This document shows, piece by piece, positions 11,171 to 22,146 of a stretch of DNA of 64,000 bases. How positions within the stretch are numbered: position 1 is the first letter of the stretch; the number at the start of each line of letters is the position of its first letter. Position numbers and translations under genes: made by a program. The stretch comes from Plasmodium malariae (taxonomy: Eukaryota > Apicomplexa > Aconoidasida > Haemosporida > Plasmodiidae): contig NC_041788.1 of NCBI RefSeq assembly GCF_900090045.1, positions 1,860,001 to 1,924,000 on the forward strand, given 5' to 3'. The notes below the pieces were generated by a model. It saw only the letters and a program-made list of their open reading frames with translations, was not told the origin of the DNA and made no database searches.

Positions 11171-11860
11171 TTTTCCTTATTTTATTTTTAATTTGTATAA
11201 AGTGAAATGATAAGTGTGTAAAAATGTATATTGGAAAAATATATATTATAAAAGTTATTTCATAAAACAAAATGATAAAATTAGTGTAATCATAAAAGGA
11301 CAGTTACAAATTTTTTTTATTCAAATATGATGTCAATTTAAATTAAATCTTTTATTTGAAAACAATGGTATTTACAAATTAAAATTAAGAACAATATTTT
11401 ATGTTGTGTGTTTCTCCTTTTTTTTTTATTTGTTAACAAAATGGTGTAAAAAAAAAAAATATTTGTAATAAAATAAAAACAAAAATATAAAATAAACATA
11501 AAAGCTAAAGTTACATGCACAACTTCAGAGTCCAGACAGCAAGTAAAATATTTTTTAAAGATCAAATTTTTTTAATTTTTTATAGCTTCTTTCATTCTTT
11601 TTTTTTTTTTTTTATTGCTCACGTAAAGACAACATTCAAAGAACTCTCGATGTTTTTTTGCTCTCTTACTGATTTTTTTATTAACATGTCATACATTTAG
11701 TTCAAAGGGTCAATAAAAAAAAGCTAGAAAAAAAAAAAAACTTATATTTCATAGTACCTTTAATTAAATATACGTCTTATATATGTTTTAATTTTGCATG
11801 AATTTTATTCTTATGAACTGTTCATATTTTATATCAAGGTGTGAAGTAAAATAAATTTTC

Positions 11861-11868
11861 TGCATGCA
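11861..11868. promoter_or_regulatory. TGCATGCA palindrome (AP2-Sp-like site)
   Basis: A perfect TGCATGCA palindrome about 690 bp upstream of the CelTOS ATG, with another TGCATG at 11795-11800. The sporozoite factor AP2-Sp is known to recognise TGCATG-type sequences, and CelTOS is expressed in sporozoites. Function here is inference from the motif alone. Confidence 0.4.
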
Positions 11869-12007
11869 CAAAAAAAAAAAAAAAAAAACTATATTGCTAT
11901 AAATTATCAAGGATTTTTCTATATTTAATGGTTGTCATCGTTCAGCTGCTCAGAACTATCACATGATGACAAATTAAAATATATTAACAATTAAAGATCA
12001 AAGCTGT

Positions 12008-12013
12008 TAGCTA
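12008..12013. promoter_or_regulatory. TAGCTA (AP2-O-like site)
   Basis: TAGCTA matches the ookinete factor AP2-O core. It lies about 840 bp upstream of CelTOS, a known ookinete gene. Six-base AT-rich motifs occur by chance, so support is limited. Confidence 0.3.
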
Positions 12014-13313
12014 GATTATGAGTAAAAGTGTAAGTGAAAAGTTATTCTTTTAAATGTGGGGATGCCACTTTTGCCATGTAAAAGTTGAACGTATAAACAT
12101 ATATATGTATGTAAGTGTTTATTTAACTCAATTTTTTTTTTATAACTTCATTTTTAGCGAAAATGTGTATGTTAAAAAATTTACGTTTAATGTTCAACAG
12201 TTAGTATTATTTTTTTAACACACTCAAGTTGATAAAATTTTTTAAACGTTTACGGAGAGCTTAGTTTTTTACATATCATCAAAATTGAAAAAAATATATA
12301 TATGATATAAAAAACAGCCTACATTTTTTCTTTATTTTACATGAAAATCTTTGTAAATTTTTTTATATCAACGAGTAATGTTTTGTACCAATTTTAGTAT
12401 AATTTACAGTGAAGTTCCATTTAATGTTCCATTTTTAACACCCATTATATGTACATACATTTAAATATTTATATTCTTATGTGAGAACGGCGCGTAATAT
12501 ACCATATACCTCACGCATAATTTATACATGTTTTTGACTTAATCACAGTATCGTGTATTAATGCATATACACTTAACAAAGATAACCTAAAACTTTTCTG
12601 TTTATTTTTATACTACGAAGGGAAATTTACCAAATAAAGTATACGCACGTTGCTATATTTTTGAGTATATTTTATTTTTTTTTTATGGAATATTAGGTAC
12701 AACATGATTTTATAACGAGACCATGAAAAAGAAAACCAAGTAAAATGTATTTTCTTCATATAGGAAATATCAACACCCAAAAAATAAGATACATTTGTTT
12801 TTCCTTATTTTTCTTAATATAGAAAAATTATCTGCTAAATAAATGTCTTATTGTAACATAGTTCTTAAAAATTAAAAAAAAGAAAAAAAATGTGCATACA
12901 CACAAAATAGAGTCTCAACTAGTACAGTGTTTCTTTAGGAAAAAAAAAAAAAAAATAGAAAGAAGTGTGTACACGCGTAGTGGAATTTTATATAATACAA
13001 TGCTTTTTAAAAGAAAAAAAAAAAATTGTGCTTAAGGATTCTCCAAGTTTTCCTTCTTTCTCAAAAAGAAAAATAACTAATAATGACTTTTAACAATAAA
13101 ATGAAAACAAAATAAGTTAAATAATCAATATCGTAAATTTGTATAACAAATAGGAAATTAAACTCGTCTATTTTCTACATAAAACATAGCTTTTTTATTA
13201 AATACTCTTAATACATATATATATATACTTCAATACATTTGTCTTACGTATTTTGTAAGGTAATTAGCATATAAGCTTCCCCAATTTGGAAAAAAAATTA
13301 AAGTTTAATCTTT

Positions 13314-13351
<38 letters not shown>

Positions 13352-13620
13352 TTTTTTTTTTCTCTTTTTGTCGAAATACAATGTTTATATTTTATTAATT
13401 GAAAAGCGCTTTTGCTACATACAAACCTATTCTATTTTAAATATTATCAAATTTTACTTTTCTGGTTAATTTATTATATCATTCAAAAAATTGAAGCTAT
13501 TTTTCTGTAATAAGGGAACCAAAAAATTAAAAAAAAACAAAACATGGACATTTATGTAATAAATCTATAATTCTATATATAGACAAAAATAGAAAAAATA
13601 TAATATAATAATTATAATTA

Positions 13621-16600
13621 ATGAGAATATCTCTAGAATATCTAATTTTCCATTTGCTTTTAGCAAATTTCTTAAAAAATAATATAAAATGTGAAATAAA
13701 TGGAAATTTTCTGAGCTACGATGAGGATGACACAAATAATTTCGGAGAATCGAACTCTTCGGATTTTATGAACAATGAAAAATCCTATATTATGGGCTTA
13801 AATTCCGTCAGTAAAAATAAAAGAATGGTAAATAATTATAGTTCATTATCTATCAATCCATTATATGGTTATAAAAAAGAATATTATTTAAAAGCTTTTC
13901 TTGATACTAGTAAAAATAGTAATGAAAATGCAAAATTGCATGAAGAGGAAAAAAATTATGCAAAATCTAATGGAACATGTTCTAGTTTCATGATTATAAA
14001 TGAGCATGATAATACAACAAATAAATCTAAAGATATAAACGAAAGCAGAAAATTTGACAAATCGTGGAACCCAGATATAGCAGAAGCAGAACAAAGTTCT
14101 AGAAAAATGTTGAAAGAAGAAGTTAATAAGGAATTATTAAATCATAAAAATACTTATAATAATAGCATGCTCAACATCACAACAGAACAGTATAAACAAA
14201 ATATGCAAAAATATTTATATGGGACAATTTCAAAAAAAGAAAGTAAATATATTGAACTGAAACCCCATAAATTTCAAAGTTTTAATTACATTAAGGATGT
14301 TGAAAGCACTAAACCCAATGTCAAAAAAAATAAGGAACATAAAGAAAAGAATATTAGTATTCATAACGCTTTCATAATAAATAAAGGAGGTAAAAATAAT
14401 GAACTCAAAAATAAGGGTAAAAAAAAAGAATTAATTTCTTCAGATAATAACACTAACAATAAGGACAATATATATTTCGAAAAAGAAATGTATATCCAAA
14501 TAAAATATCCAGTATATAATAAAAAAACAGAAACGGAAAATGTATATCATAGTGGAGCACATTATGTCCTAAATAATCAGACAGACGAAAAATCAGTTCC
14601 TAATAGTAGCAATACTGAATCTATAAAACAAACCGATTATAAAAGCGATATTGCAAAGGAAAGTAAAAATAAAACATATTCCTACTTAAGTGATAATGAT
14701 TTAGAAAATATATTAAAAAATGAATGTAAGCCTGAAAGTAATGATAATTTAAGAAATAATAAAACAGAAGTTTTTAAAAAAAGTGATTCAATAGAAAAGG
14801 AAGAAGATTCTATAGATCTAGATTTAAAAGATGCAATTGCCAGAGATATGGACAATAAAGATTCAAGGAATAATGATAAAAATAAGCCAAATGTAGAAGA
14901 TAATGGAATGATAGAAAATGATATAAATGATGTAGAACTAGTGAAAGATAAAATTCATAATTCATACATAGATTTCTCCATAAAATATTTGGGTCTTGGT
15001 TATGATATTATTATGGGGAACCCAGAAGGGGATCCAACTTTAAATATTGATCCAGGATTTAGAGGACCAGTGCTTAAAATAAATATCGAAGATATGAGCT
15101 TCAATGATAATAGTAGCAGTTACAGTAGCAGTGGCAGTGACAAAAGAAATGATAGCGGTAGTAGCACTAATAGAGATAGTAACAGTAGCAGTGGTAGTGA
15201 CAATAACATCCGCGATGTTACCAAAAACAGGAGAATTATAAAGAAAAATAATAAAAAAAAACAACGATTAAGCCCCTGGATAATTCCTGAGCATTCTTGT
15301 AATCAATCAAAAAATGTAGAAGAAATAAGAAATTTAGAGCAGTATAAATTAGAACTATCATCAGATGTTAAAGTGAGCACACCATCCTATTTCCCCTATT
15401 CCTTTTCTGCATCAGCAGAATATAAAAATGCACTAAAAAAATTGAATGTTCAAAATTCCGTCATATTTTTGATGAAGATATATTGTTTACGTTATCATAC
15501 TGGAATACCGATTACAAAAACTTGGAAATTTACAGATAATTTTAAAAACGCTTTGAAGAATTTACCTTCCACCTTTGATGGTTTAAAAGAAAACAGTGAG
15601 TGTACATATGAATATTATATCAAGAAATTAAACACTACAGAATGTGAAAAAAATGTTAATAAATGGATGCTTTTTTTTAAGCTCCATGGTACACATATAG
15701 CTCATGAAATTTATTTGGGAGGTAAAATAACAGTAAAAATGAATATGGATAAAAATGAATATAATAAAATGAAAGATAAAAATGTAAATGTAAAAACTAT
15801 TTTTAATTTTTATTTTCACCAAATGGGTCTATCGTCATCATATAATAAAAAAACGCAAAAAATATTAAACAAATTTCGTACATCCAAAAGTGTATCTATT
15901 CTTGGGGGAAATCCAGGTTTAAATGTGGAAGATTCTACCTTTTTTGAAAAGTGGGTTGATTCTATTAATAAAAATTCCATGCCAATAAGAACAAAATTAT
16001 TACCATTCAGTTTCTTTATGGATGACCCAAATATGATAAAAGCATATAATGATGCATTAACCTTTTATGGATTAACTTATGGAATTGAATTATTTGATAA
16101 AGAAAAATATAATCAAACTGTATTGTCTATTGGTGAATATCTTGAAAAGGCCGAACAAAAACTGTATGCTGGTCCTCCTCCTGGTTTATTAACATGTCCC
16201 ATAGGAAGGAGTCTTGTGATGGGTTTTTCGTTAAATTTAGATTTTTATAAAAACAAAGAATTGAATAAAACTACTGGTATAACTATCTGTGAACAGTTGA
16301 AAGAATCATGTAGTGGAAATGGATTTGAAAATAATTATTCAGATATGAGGATATGGGGTTTATGTTCTGAAAGACCACTAGACTTTATTGCACAAGTAGT
16401 ACAACAAGGAGAATCTCCTAAAGTTACAGCAACATGTCCTGGTAATATGGTTATACTATTTGGCTTTGCCTTAATGAAAGGTAAAGGCTCATCATCTGCC
16501 AATAAAGTAGACATATATCCTTGCCGTACTGGTCAAACTAGCTGCTTAGCAGTTTTACAAAATAGTAAATTTAAGCAAAGTATGATATATATTGCCTGTA

Positions 16601-16938
16601 TAGACAAATCAACAAAAGGTTTAGAAGATATACAAACTTTTAGCAAAATAAGAAACATGGATCAAGTTAATACAAATAATTATAAAAAAGACGGTTATCT
16701 CGATTTTACTTGTCCCAAAAATAGTACTTTAGTGTTTGGTTTTTCCTTAGAATTTCATACAAATTTTCCAAAAACTAGAAGTAATTTTACGCACTGCTCA
16801 AAGAAATCTAACAGTTGCAAAATAAAGGGAATAGGAATGGATACCAATTTATCTCTTTTTAGATCTGATAAACACTCATTAGGTATCGTAGCTGTTTGTC
16901 GATCACAAACAAATAAGACTTATATTCATTATGCGTAA
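13621..16938 (+). CDS. PLP2: Perforin-like protein 2 (MACPF domain)
   Basis: PLP2 is a secreted membrane-attack-complex/perforin protein. In malaria parasites it permeabilises the red-cell membrane during gametocyte egress. The 1105-residue single exon starts with a signal peptide (about residues 1-24). A long low-complexity, N/K/S-rich region follows to about residue 540, including a serine/glycine-rich block near 15107-15210. The MACPF domain spans about 570-850, with the signature G-T-H-I-A-H-E-I-Y-L-G-G at about residue 690. A cysteine-rich beta-sheet C-terminal domain (about 858-1100) has three repeats, each with a Cys followed by a G-F-(S/A)-L motif: CPIGRSLVMGFSL, CPGNMVILFGFAL and CPKNSTLVFGFSL. 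It is divergent from CelTOS and follows MDV1. The long N-terminal extension and gene context favour PLP2 over the other perforin-like paralogues. Confidence 0.92.
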   Translation: MRISLEYLIFHLLLANFLKNNIKCEINGNFLSYDEDDTNNFGESNSSDFMNNEKSYIMGLNSVSKNKRMVNNYSSLSINPLYGYKKEYYLKAFLDTSKNSNENAKLHEEEKNYAKSNGTCSSFMIINEHDNTTNKSKDINESRKFDKSWNPDIAEAEQSSRKMLKEEVNKELLNHKNTYNNSMLNITTEQYKQNMQKYLYGTISKKESKYIELKPHKFQSFNYIKDVESTKPNVKKNKEHKEKNISIHNAFIINKGGKNNELKNKGKKKELISSDNNTNNKDNIYFEKEMYIQIKYPVYNKKTETENVYHSGAHYVLNNQTDEKSVPNSSNTESIKQTDYKSDIAKESKNKTYSYLSDNDLENILKNECKPESNDNLRNNKTEVFKKSDSIEKEEDSIDLDLKDAIARDMDNKDSRNNDKNKPNVEDNGMIENDINDVELVKDKIHNSYIDFSIKYLGLGYDIIMGNPEGDPTLNIDPGFRGPVLKINIEDMSFNDNSSSYSSSGSDKRNDSGSSTNRDSNSSSGSDNNIRDVTKNRRIIKKNNKKKQRLSPWIIPEHSCNQSKNVEEIRNLEQYKLELSSDVKVSTPSYFPYSFSASAEYKNALKKLNVQNSVIFLMKIYCLRYHTGIPITKTWKFTDNFKNALKNLPSTFDGLKENSECTYEYYIKKLNTTECEKNVNKWMLFFKLHGTHIAHEIYLGGKITVKMNMDKNEYNKMKDKNVNVKTIFNFYFHQMGLSSSYNKKTQKILNKFRTSKSVSILGGNPGLNVEDSTFFEKWVDSINKNSMPIRTKLLPFSFFMDDPNMIKAYNDALTFYGLTYGIELFDKEKYNQTVLSIGEYLEKAEQKLYAGPPPGLLTCPIGRSLVMGFSLNLDFYKNKELNKTTGITICEQLKESCSGNGFENNYSDMRIWGLCSERPLDFIAQVVQQGESPKVTATCPGNMVILFGFALMKGKGSSSANKVDIYPCRTGQTSCLAVLQNSKFKQSMIYIACIDKSTKGLEDIQTFSKIRNMDQVNTNNYKKDGYLDFTCPKNSTLVFGFSLEFHTNFPKTRSNFTHCSKKSNSCKIKGIGMDTNLSLFRSDKHSLGIVAVCRSQTNKTYIHYA

Positions 16939-17856
16939 ATCTATATTTGTTCGTTATTTTTATTTTAATTTATTTTAAGAATTTCCCTTCCTTTTTATTG
17001 TTCTGTGCTATATTTGACCTTTAGTCAGTGCATGCGTATACACATAAATAAATAAATATATATATATACATTTTATGTACACATGTCCTTCCAACGTGCA
17101 TCTACCCATTTATACTTCATTATAGGCTTGTTAGTTCTTCCCCCATGCTCAATATATATAATTTTCACCTATAAAATATGTGAAATAAAATGATACATTT
17201 TTAATTCATTTTATTACCCTTTTTTCCCTTTTTGTTGCATAAAATTTTATTAGTCCCTTCAAAAAGTTATTATATAAGTTTTGATAATTCTTTTTGACAG
17301 GTATATATATTTTTAAATACCTTATATTTATGATCTCTTTATTAACTACGCAAAGCGTTTTATTTATCACAAATATATAAATGATTTAACATTTTTTAAC
17401 GTTTCCTTTTTGTTACATGTTAATTTTTTGGATGACATTCATTTTTTACATTAAAAAAAATACTAATAAGAAGTCAAATGATGATAAACTGTTTTATAAT
17501 GTATATATAAATATATAATATATATATAAATATACATATATATATATTTGTAAGATCAAAAAAAACACAAGTACCTTCAAACTTTCTGTTAATCGAAGAT
17601 TCGATAATATAAATAGATGTTGCTAAATAATTTATAGGCTATGGTCATATAATGAATGAGTTATATATGTGCAAAAACGCTTATATATAGAATTCTGTAT
17701 GCAGCTAATTACAAATAAGAGAAAAAAGGGCAAATATAAAAATGAAAGAGAGTTTCATATGCCACTGCATGTAGATTTACGCAAGTAAAATTGTACTTCA
17801 TAATGTATACATTTCTTTATATTATTTAAAGTATAATTGTGCACAAATATGCCTTA
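16939..17856. other. PLP2 3' flank
   Basis: About 0.9 kb of AT-rich sequence between the PLP2 stop and the tRNA gene. It contains TA runs near 17500-17550 and no supported gene. Confidence 0.5.
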
Positions 17857-17928
17857 GGCTACTTGATCTAGTGGTATGATTCTTGCTTCGGGTGCAAGAG
17901 GTCCCGGGTTCGATTCCCGGAGTAGCCA
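17857..17928 (+). tRNA. tRNA-Pro, anticodon CGG
   Basis: A complete 72-nt cloverleaf including the discriminator base A (17928). The acceptor stem is GGCTACT/AGTAGCC. The D arm contains AGTGGTA. The anticodon stem is CTTGC/GCAAG with loop TTCGGGT, so the anticodon is CGG and reads proline CCG. The T stem is CCGGG/CCCGG with loop TTCGATT. There is no intron and no encoded CCA. It is the most G+C-rich short element in this part of the window. A- and B-box promoter segments are intact within the gene. Confidence 0.96.
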
Positions 17929-18657
17929 AATTTAATATATAATATGTAGTTAAATATAATTTACAATAAACAAAATAAACAAACTTTTAATTATAGAACT
18001 TTGAAATAAAAAGGGTAATTTACAAAATATTGATATTAATTTTTTATTAATTATTGTAAAATGGTGTAGAGAGGAAAGATCAATTACCTTTAAATATTTA
18101 ACGTATGAATATATATATATATATATATTTATGGTAATGGGAAATGAACACTACATCCGAATTAAGAATATCTTTAGAAAATTAATAAATAAAATATTTT
18201 TTGTTTTATATTGTGTACTCCTAATATAGCTGTTGTTCGCCATCTTATCAAAATTAAGGTATAATTTATAGTATATATATACATAATATTGTTATAATAT
18301 ATATAAGTTTTTAATTAATAAATAAATACAAGAAAACGAACGGAATAAATAATAAATATGGATAGAAAAAATTATTTCGTCTCAAATGGAAGTATTAGAA
18401 GAACGCATCAAAAAGAATACTCTGTTTTCTTTAAAATGAAATTTTACTTTTTAGTTCCAAGAATAACAAAATATTACTGATATGGAGGACAAAAAAATAA
18501 AGTGGAACTTTATATATAAAAAATATATGTTGTATATGATTTACTTTTATCAAGGATTTTACTATATATAAGAAATTACATTTTGTTTTTTGCTAATTTT
18601 TGTAGACACATATACATATGCATAAATGTGTGTGCATCTGTATGCTTGCATACAATT
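17929..18657. other. Intergenic with small open frames
   Basis: Sequence between the tRNA and the proposed multi-exon gene. Two short ATG frames (40 codons from 18358, 30 codons from 18482) have fairly gene-like codons. They may be 5' leader or missed exons; I cannot show either is translated. Confidence 0.35.
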
Positions 18658-20227
18658 ATGACCTTTAAAATAAGGATAAAGGTAACGAATAAAAAAGATG
18701 AAATTAATTACTCTTGATTGTTTTTCAGTATACCCATATTGTATATTCCTCCGTTGTATGTTTACTCTTAAAAAGTAATGTATTTATAGTGTTAGATGAA
18801 ATAAAAGGAACTATTCATATACCATAACTGTTTGCAGCAAATATAGCGAATACTACATTAACGCTATTTAAGTTGTCCAGTAAATATATGCTCCTGCACA
18901 TTTTTGTTCTAGTAACGGAAAGTTGTTAACAAAATAATTGAAAGATATGTACAAGTAGGAAAATAAAAGATAATTATAAATATTAATAATTATTAATAAT
19001 TATTAATAATTACTTTTAATATATATTATTCATATTATTAATAACTATTAAAAGAATTTTATGTAGACAATACCATTTATAAACGAAAACATGAGCTTTG
19101 TTTCCTGTGTGGGGAAAAATAACATAAATGAAATAGTACACTTGGTAGAAAGGGAGTAGATTAAATTCAGCTTTTAAGAGGGTATTACTTTAATATACTT
19201 GTATCTAACCGTATTAAATTAATAGATATATATATGGACGTTCTCACATATACATATACATACAAAAGTGCCATAAGGAAAGGCTTTTTCTCATTCATTA
19301 GGATGAAAAAAATAAGAAAGAGTTCAATTTTTTCCTTAAAAATAAAAAACATGTTTAAAATAAAATTATGCTAAAGAATTGTTGTATTAATACGTTCGTA
19401 ATCTTTTTCCCTTCTATAACCAAAATTTGTGAAAAATGATTTCCACTTTTATTGTATGTATCTATAAGGTGATCAAAAAAAAAAAATATATAAATCATTT
19501 ATTCGTAAGTAGCTTACAAAATGTTTTGCAGTATATTTTAAAATGGACATTTTCAGCCAATGTTTGTCTTACATATTTTTTTTTTTTCCTTTTTTTTTTT
19601 TTTATATTTTTAATCTTTTACTTTTATTGTTCTTTATTTAATTAATGAAAAGGAAACATTTATAATTTTAGTTTGTATGGGCATATAAATAATGTACTGT
19701 ACACATAAAATGAGAATGAAAAAAAAGATGCTTCTCCACATATAAGTGGTCATAAATTTGTTAAATTATCAAAGTAATTATTTACAAGTTGCACTAATAT
19801 TCTTTGGTGATGTTCAAAATGTTATGTAACTCAATATGTTTTAAAATAAACCATTTAAGGAAAACATAAATAATAAAACATAAATAATAAAACATAAATA
19901 ATGAAACATAAATAATGAAAACATTCTACAAACCCTATATGACAAAAAAATAAAATAAAAATAATATTAATAATAACAGATAAAATTCATGTTGAAAATT
20001 CAATTCGTAAAAAAAATAAGAGTTACATGATATTTAAGGAGTCCTTTGACTTTGTGTAAGCAACAGTTCAATTATTCGTTATTTTCACTATGTATGTGTA
20101 TATATATATATATATTTATTTATTTATTTACATGAATGTTTCATATAGGCATTTAATAAAATTCACCATAAATGACAAGAATGAAGAATCAGCGTTAATT
20201 TTGAATTTACTTAATTTTATTTCTTAG
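18658..20227 (+). CDS. Proposed multi-exon gene, sliding-clamp (HUS1-like) protein
   Basis: No long ORF exists here, but eight short exons can be joined with GT-AG borders and matching phases: 18658-18681, 18729-18774, 18838-18911, 19067-19144, 19302-19352, 19532-19565, 19980-20055 and 20149-20227 (stop TAG). They give 153 residues. The start M-T-F-K-I-R-I-K resembles the M-K-F start of HUS1. A later stretch, I-L-K-W-T-F-S-A-N-V-Y-K-I-H-V, aligns by eye with the central helix-strand of PCNA/HUS1 domain 1. HUS1 is part of the 9-1-1 checkpoint clamp. The model covers only about one clamp domain. A second domain may come from alternative or further exons (an open stretch from 20229 reads D-N-Y-D-L-Y-V-L; another at 20616-20849 also looks gene-like). 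The first proposed intron is only 47 bp. Exon choice is by eye, so treat the model as a hypothesis. Confidence 0.4.
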
Positions 20228-21046
20228 ACGATAATTATGATTTGTATGTTTTACAAGATATACATTTTCTTAATATCAGTTATATGCACGTCATAAAAAC
20301 GTATACACCATTTTTTCATCAATCTCTTTTGATCCTATGTCAAATTTAATAAAAAATGTATTTATATTTTGAGAAAAAAAACCTATAAAACCAAGGTATT
20401 AAAAAAAAGAAAAGAAAAAGAAATTTCGATAAAATAACAATAAAAAATTGCACAAAATTAAAAATTATAAAAATGTAGATTTTATTATATAAACATTCGT
20501 ACATAAAATATGCATATATTAAAACGTACAAATTAATTATATATATATAAATACATAAATAACAACGATAAATAATAAAAGTTATGTCAAAAAAATACAT
20601 AAACGAGAAAAGAGAATGAGAAAAATACTTAAAATAATCTGCATTATCGCCCATTCATGGTACAGTAATAAAAAATTAAATATATTAATATTATATTTTT
20701 CTTATTTATGGTTTATTTCCTTTTTTTTTTTTCTTTTACAAAATAAAATACATTATCTCTTTAATCAGTTGACATTTTATTTTTACGTACAAAAGGAATT
20801 TTTTAATATACGTACGCAAGTACATATATATACATATATATGTATATAATACATATATTTTGTTTATAATATGCTTCAATATTCGTTATTCTTAATTTTA
20901 TCCTGTTATATTTTATATCTTGTAATGAACCTTGTATTCATATTTTAAAAATTTAGTGATAATAGGTTCATATGTATATTATGTATTTTCTATATACGTT
21001 TTAATGTACATCATATGTACGTATTTGTGCCCATACTATGTATTTA

Positions 21047-21138
21047 TGTACTACATATGTACGTAATTATGTACTACGTATGTACGTAATTATGTACTTC
21101 ATATGTACGTAATTATGTACTTCATATGTACGTAATTA
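21047..21138. repeat. About 23-bp repeat rich in GTAC
   Basis: Three to four imperfect copies of ATGTACGTAATTATGTACT(T/A)C. With flanking copies there are about eleven GTAC tetramers between about 21000 and 21175. Confidence 0.8.
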
Positions 21139-21562
21139 TAACATTTTCATAACTATTTAACTCTTTTTATGTACATTATTGGTATTTCCCTTACATTATT
21201 CATTTCTTAAATTGCTTGGAAAGTAAGAAAGAAAATACCTTTTAATTTTTTTTTTTTGTAAATTTATAGCTATTATATATAAAATTTGAATATATACATT
21301 TTTAAAGCATCCTACTGTATAATCCTTTACATGTATATCACTTATTTATATATTTTAACTGAGTCTATAATTATATTCATTATATTAACGTCATTGTTAC
21401 TATGCATATTTTCTTTGATGATATACAGATGGAGGGTAACATGTGAATACATAAAATAATATATACACATATATGTAAGTACGTGAAATGGAAGCACAAA
21501 ATGTTCATACACTAAATTCGTATTAGTGAATTAAGCAGTTTTATGGTTTAATTGTTTGGTAT

Positions 21563-21706
21563 AATTTTATGGTACAATTTTATGGTACAATTTTATGGTA
21601 CAATTTTATGGTACAGTTTTATGGTACAATTTTATGGTACAATTTTATGGTACAGTTTTATGGTACAATTTTATGGTACAATTTTATGGTACATTTTTAT
21701 AGTACA
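21563..21706. repeat. 13-bp tandem repeat TTTTATGGTACAA
   Basis: About eleven near-identical 13-bp units, each with one GTAC. The array is followed at about 21720-21810 by a second array of 24-28-bp TTTAATTTTATGTATAAG units. Open frames across it (V-Q-F-Y-G-T-I-L-W-Y) are repeat artefacts. Confidence 0.9.
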
Positions 21707-22146
21707 TTTTTATATTACAATTTTATGTTTAATTTTATGTATAAGTTTATGTTTAATTTTATGTATAAGTTTATTTTTAATTTTATGTATAAGTTTATGT
21801 TTAATTTTGTGTGCACATTTTCACTTAAAATCGATGAAAACTATTATTTATAAAGAATAAAGAAATTCATGAGCACACGTAAACAGATATATGCGGGAAC
21901 ACATATATGTTAACCCGCGCATACATGAACAAATGTATATATTAATGTGCAGGTAAACATATATACATATATATATGTACACCCTTTTAATGCATACATT
22001 AATGGTGTTACATTCCTTTTTAATTTAAATATATACATAAAAGCTGAAGTAATTTTTTTTTCGAGAAAATAAATTTGGTTATTTTTATTGGCACCATTTA
22101 ATCAGTCCATTTTCCTTCGTTTAATGTACGTAGTGCAACGAACAAA

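Larger units (their letters stand above)
11171..13620. other. Shared upstream region of CelTOS and PLP2
   Basis: A 2.45-kb divergent intergenic region, presumably carrying promoters for both genes. It contains the TGCATG cluster near 11.8 kb, TAGCTA at 12008, a hairpin at 11932-11972, a TA run at 13318-13346 and several poly-A tracts. No coding exon is supported. Confidence 0.55.
20228..22146. other. Upstream region of the zuotin-like gene with GTAC-rich repeats
   Basis: About 1.9 kb that may hold 3' exons of the proposed clamp gene (20229-20849) and then the zuotin promoter. It contains two separate GTAC-bearing repeat arrays (see repeats) and CATA/TATG runs. Confidence 0.45.

Noticed and set aside
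20229..20349. 40-codon open stretch (D-N-Y-D-L-Y-V-L...) after an acceptor-like TTTCTTAG
   Set aside because: It cannot be joined in phase to the preferred last exon of the clamp-like model, and the alternative donor (20006) drops other gene-like sequence. Kept only as an alternative.
20346..20654. 102-codon minus-strand frame starting MGDNADYFKY
   Set aside because: After ten plausible codons it becomes an AT-driven Tyr/Ile/Phe string, and no partner exon was found.
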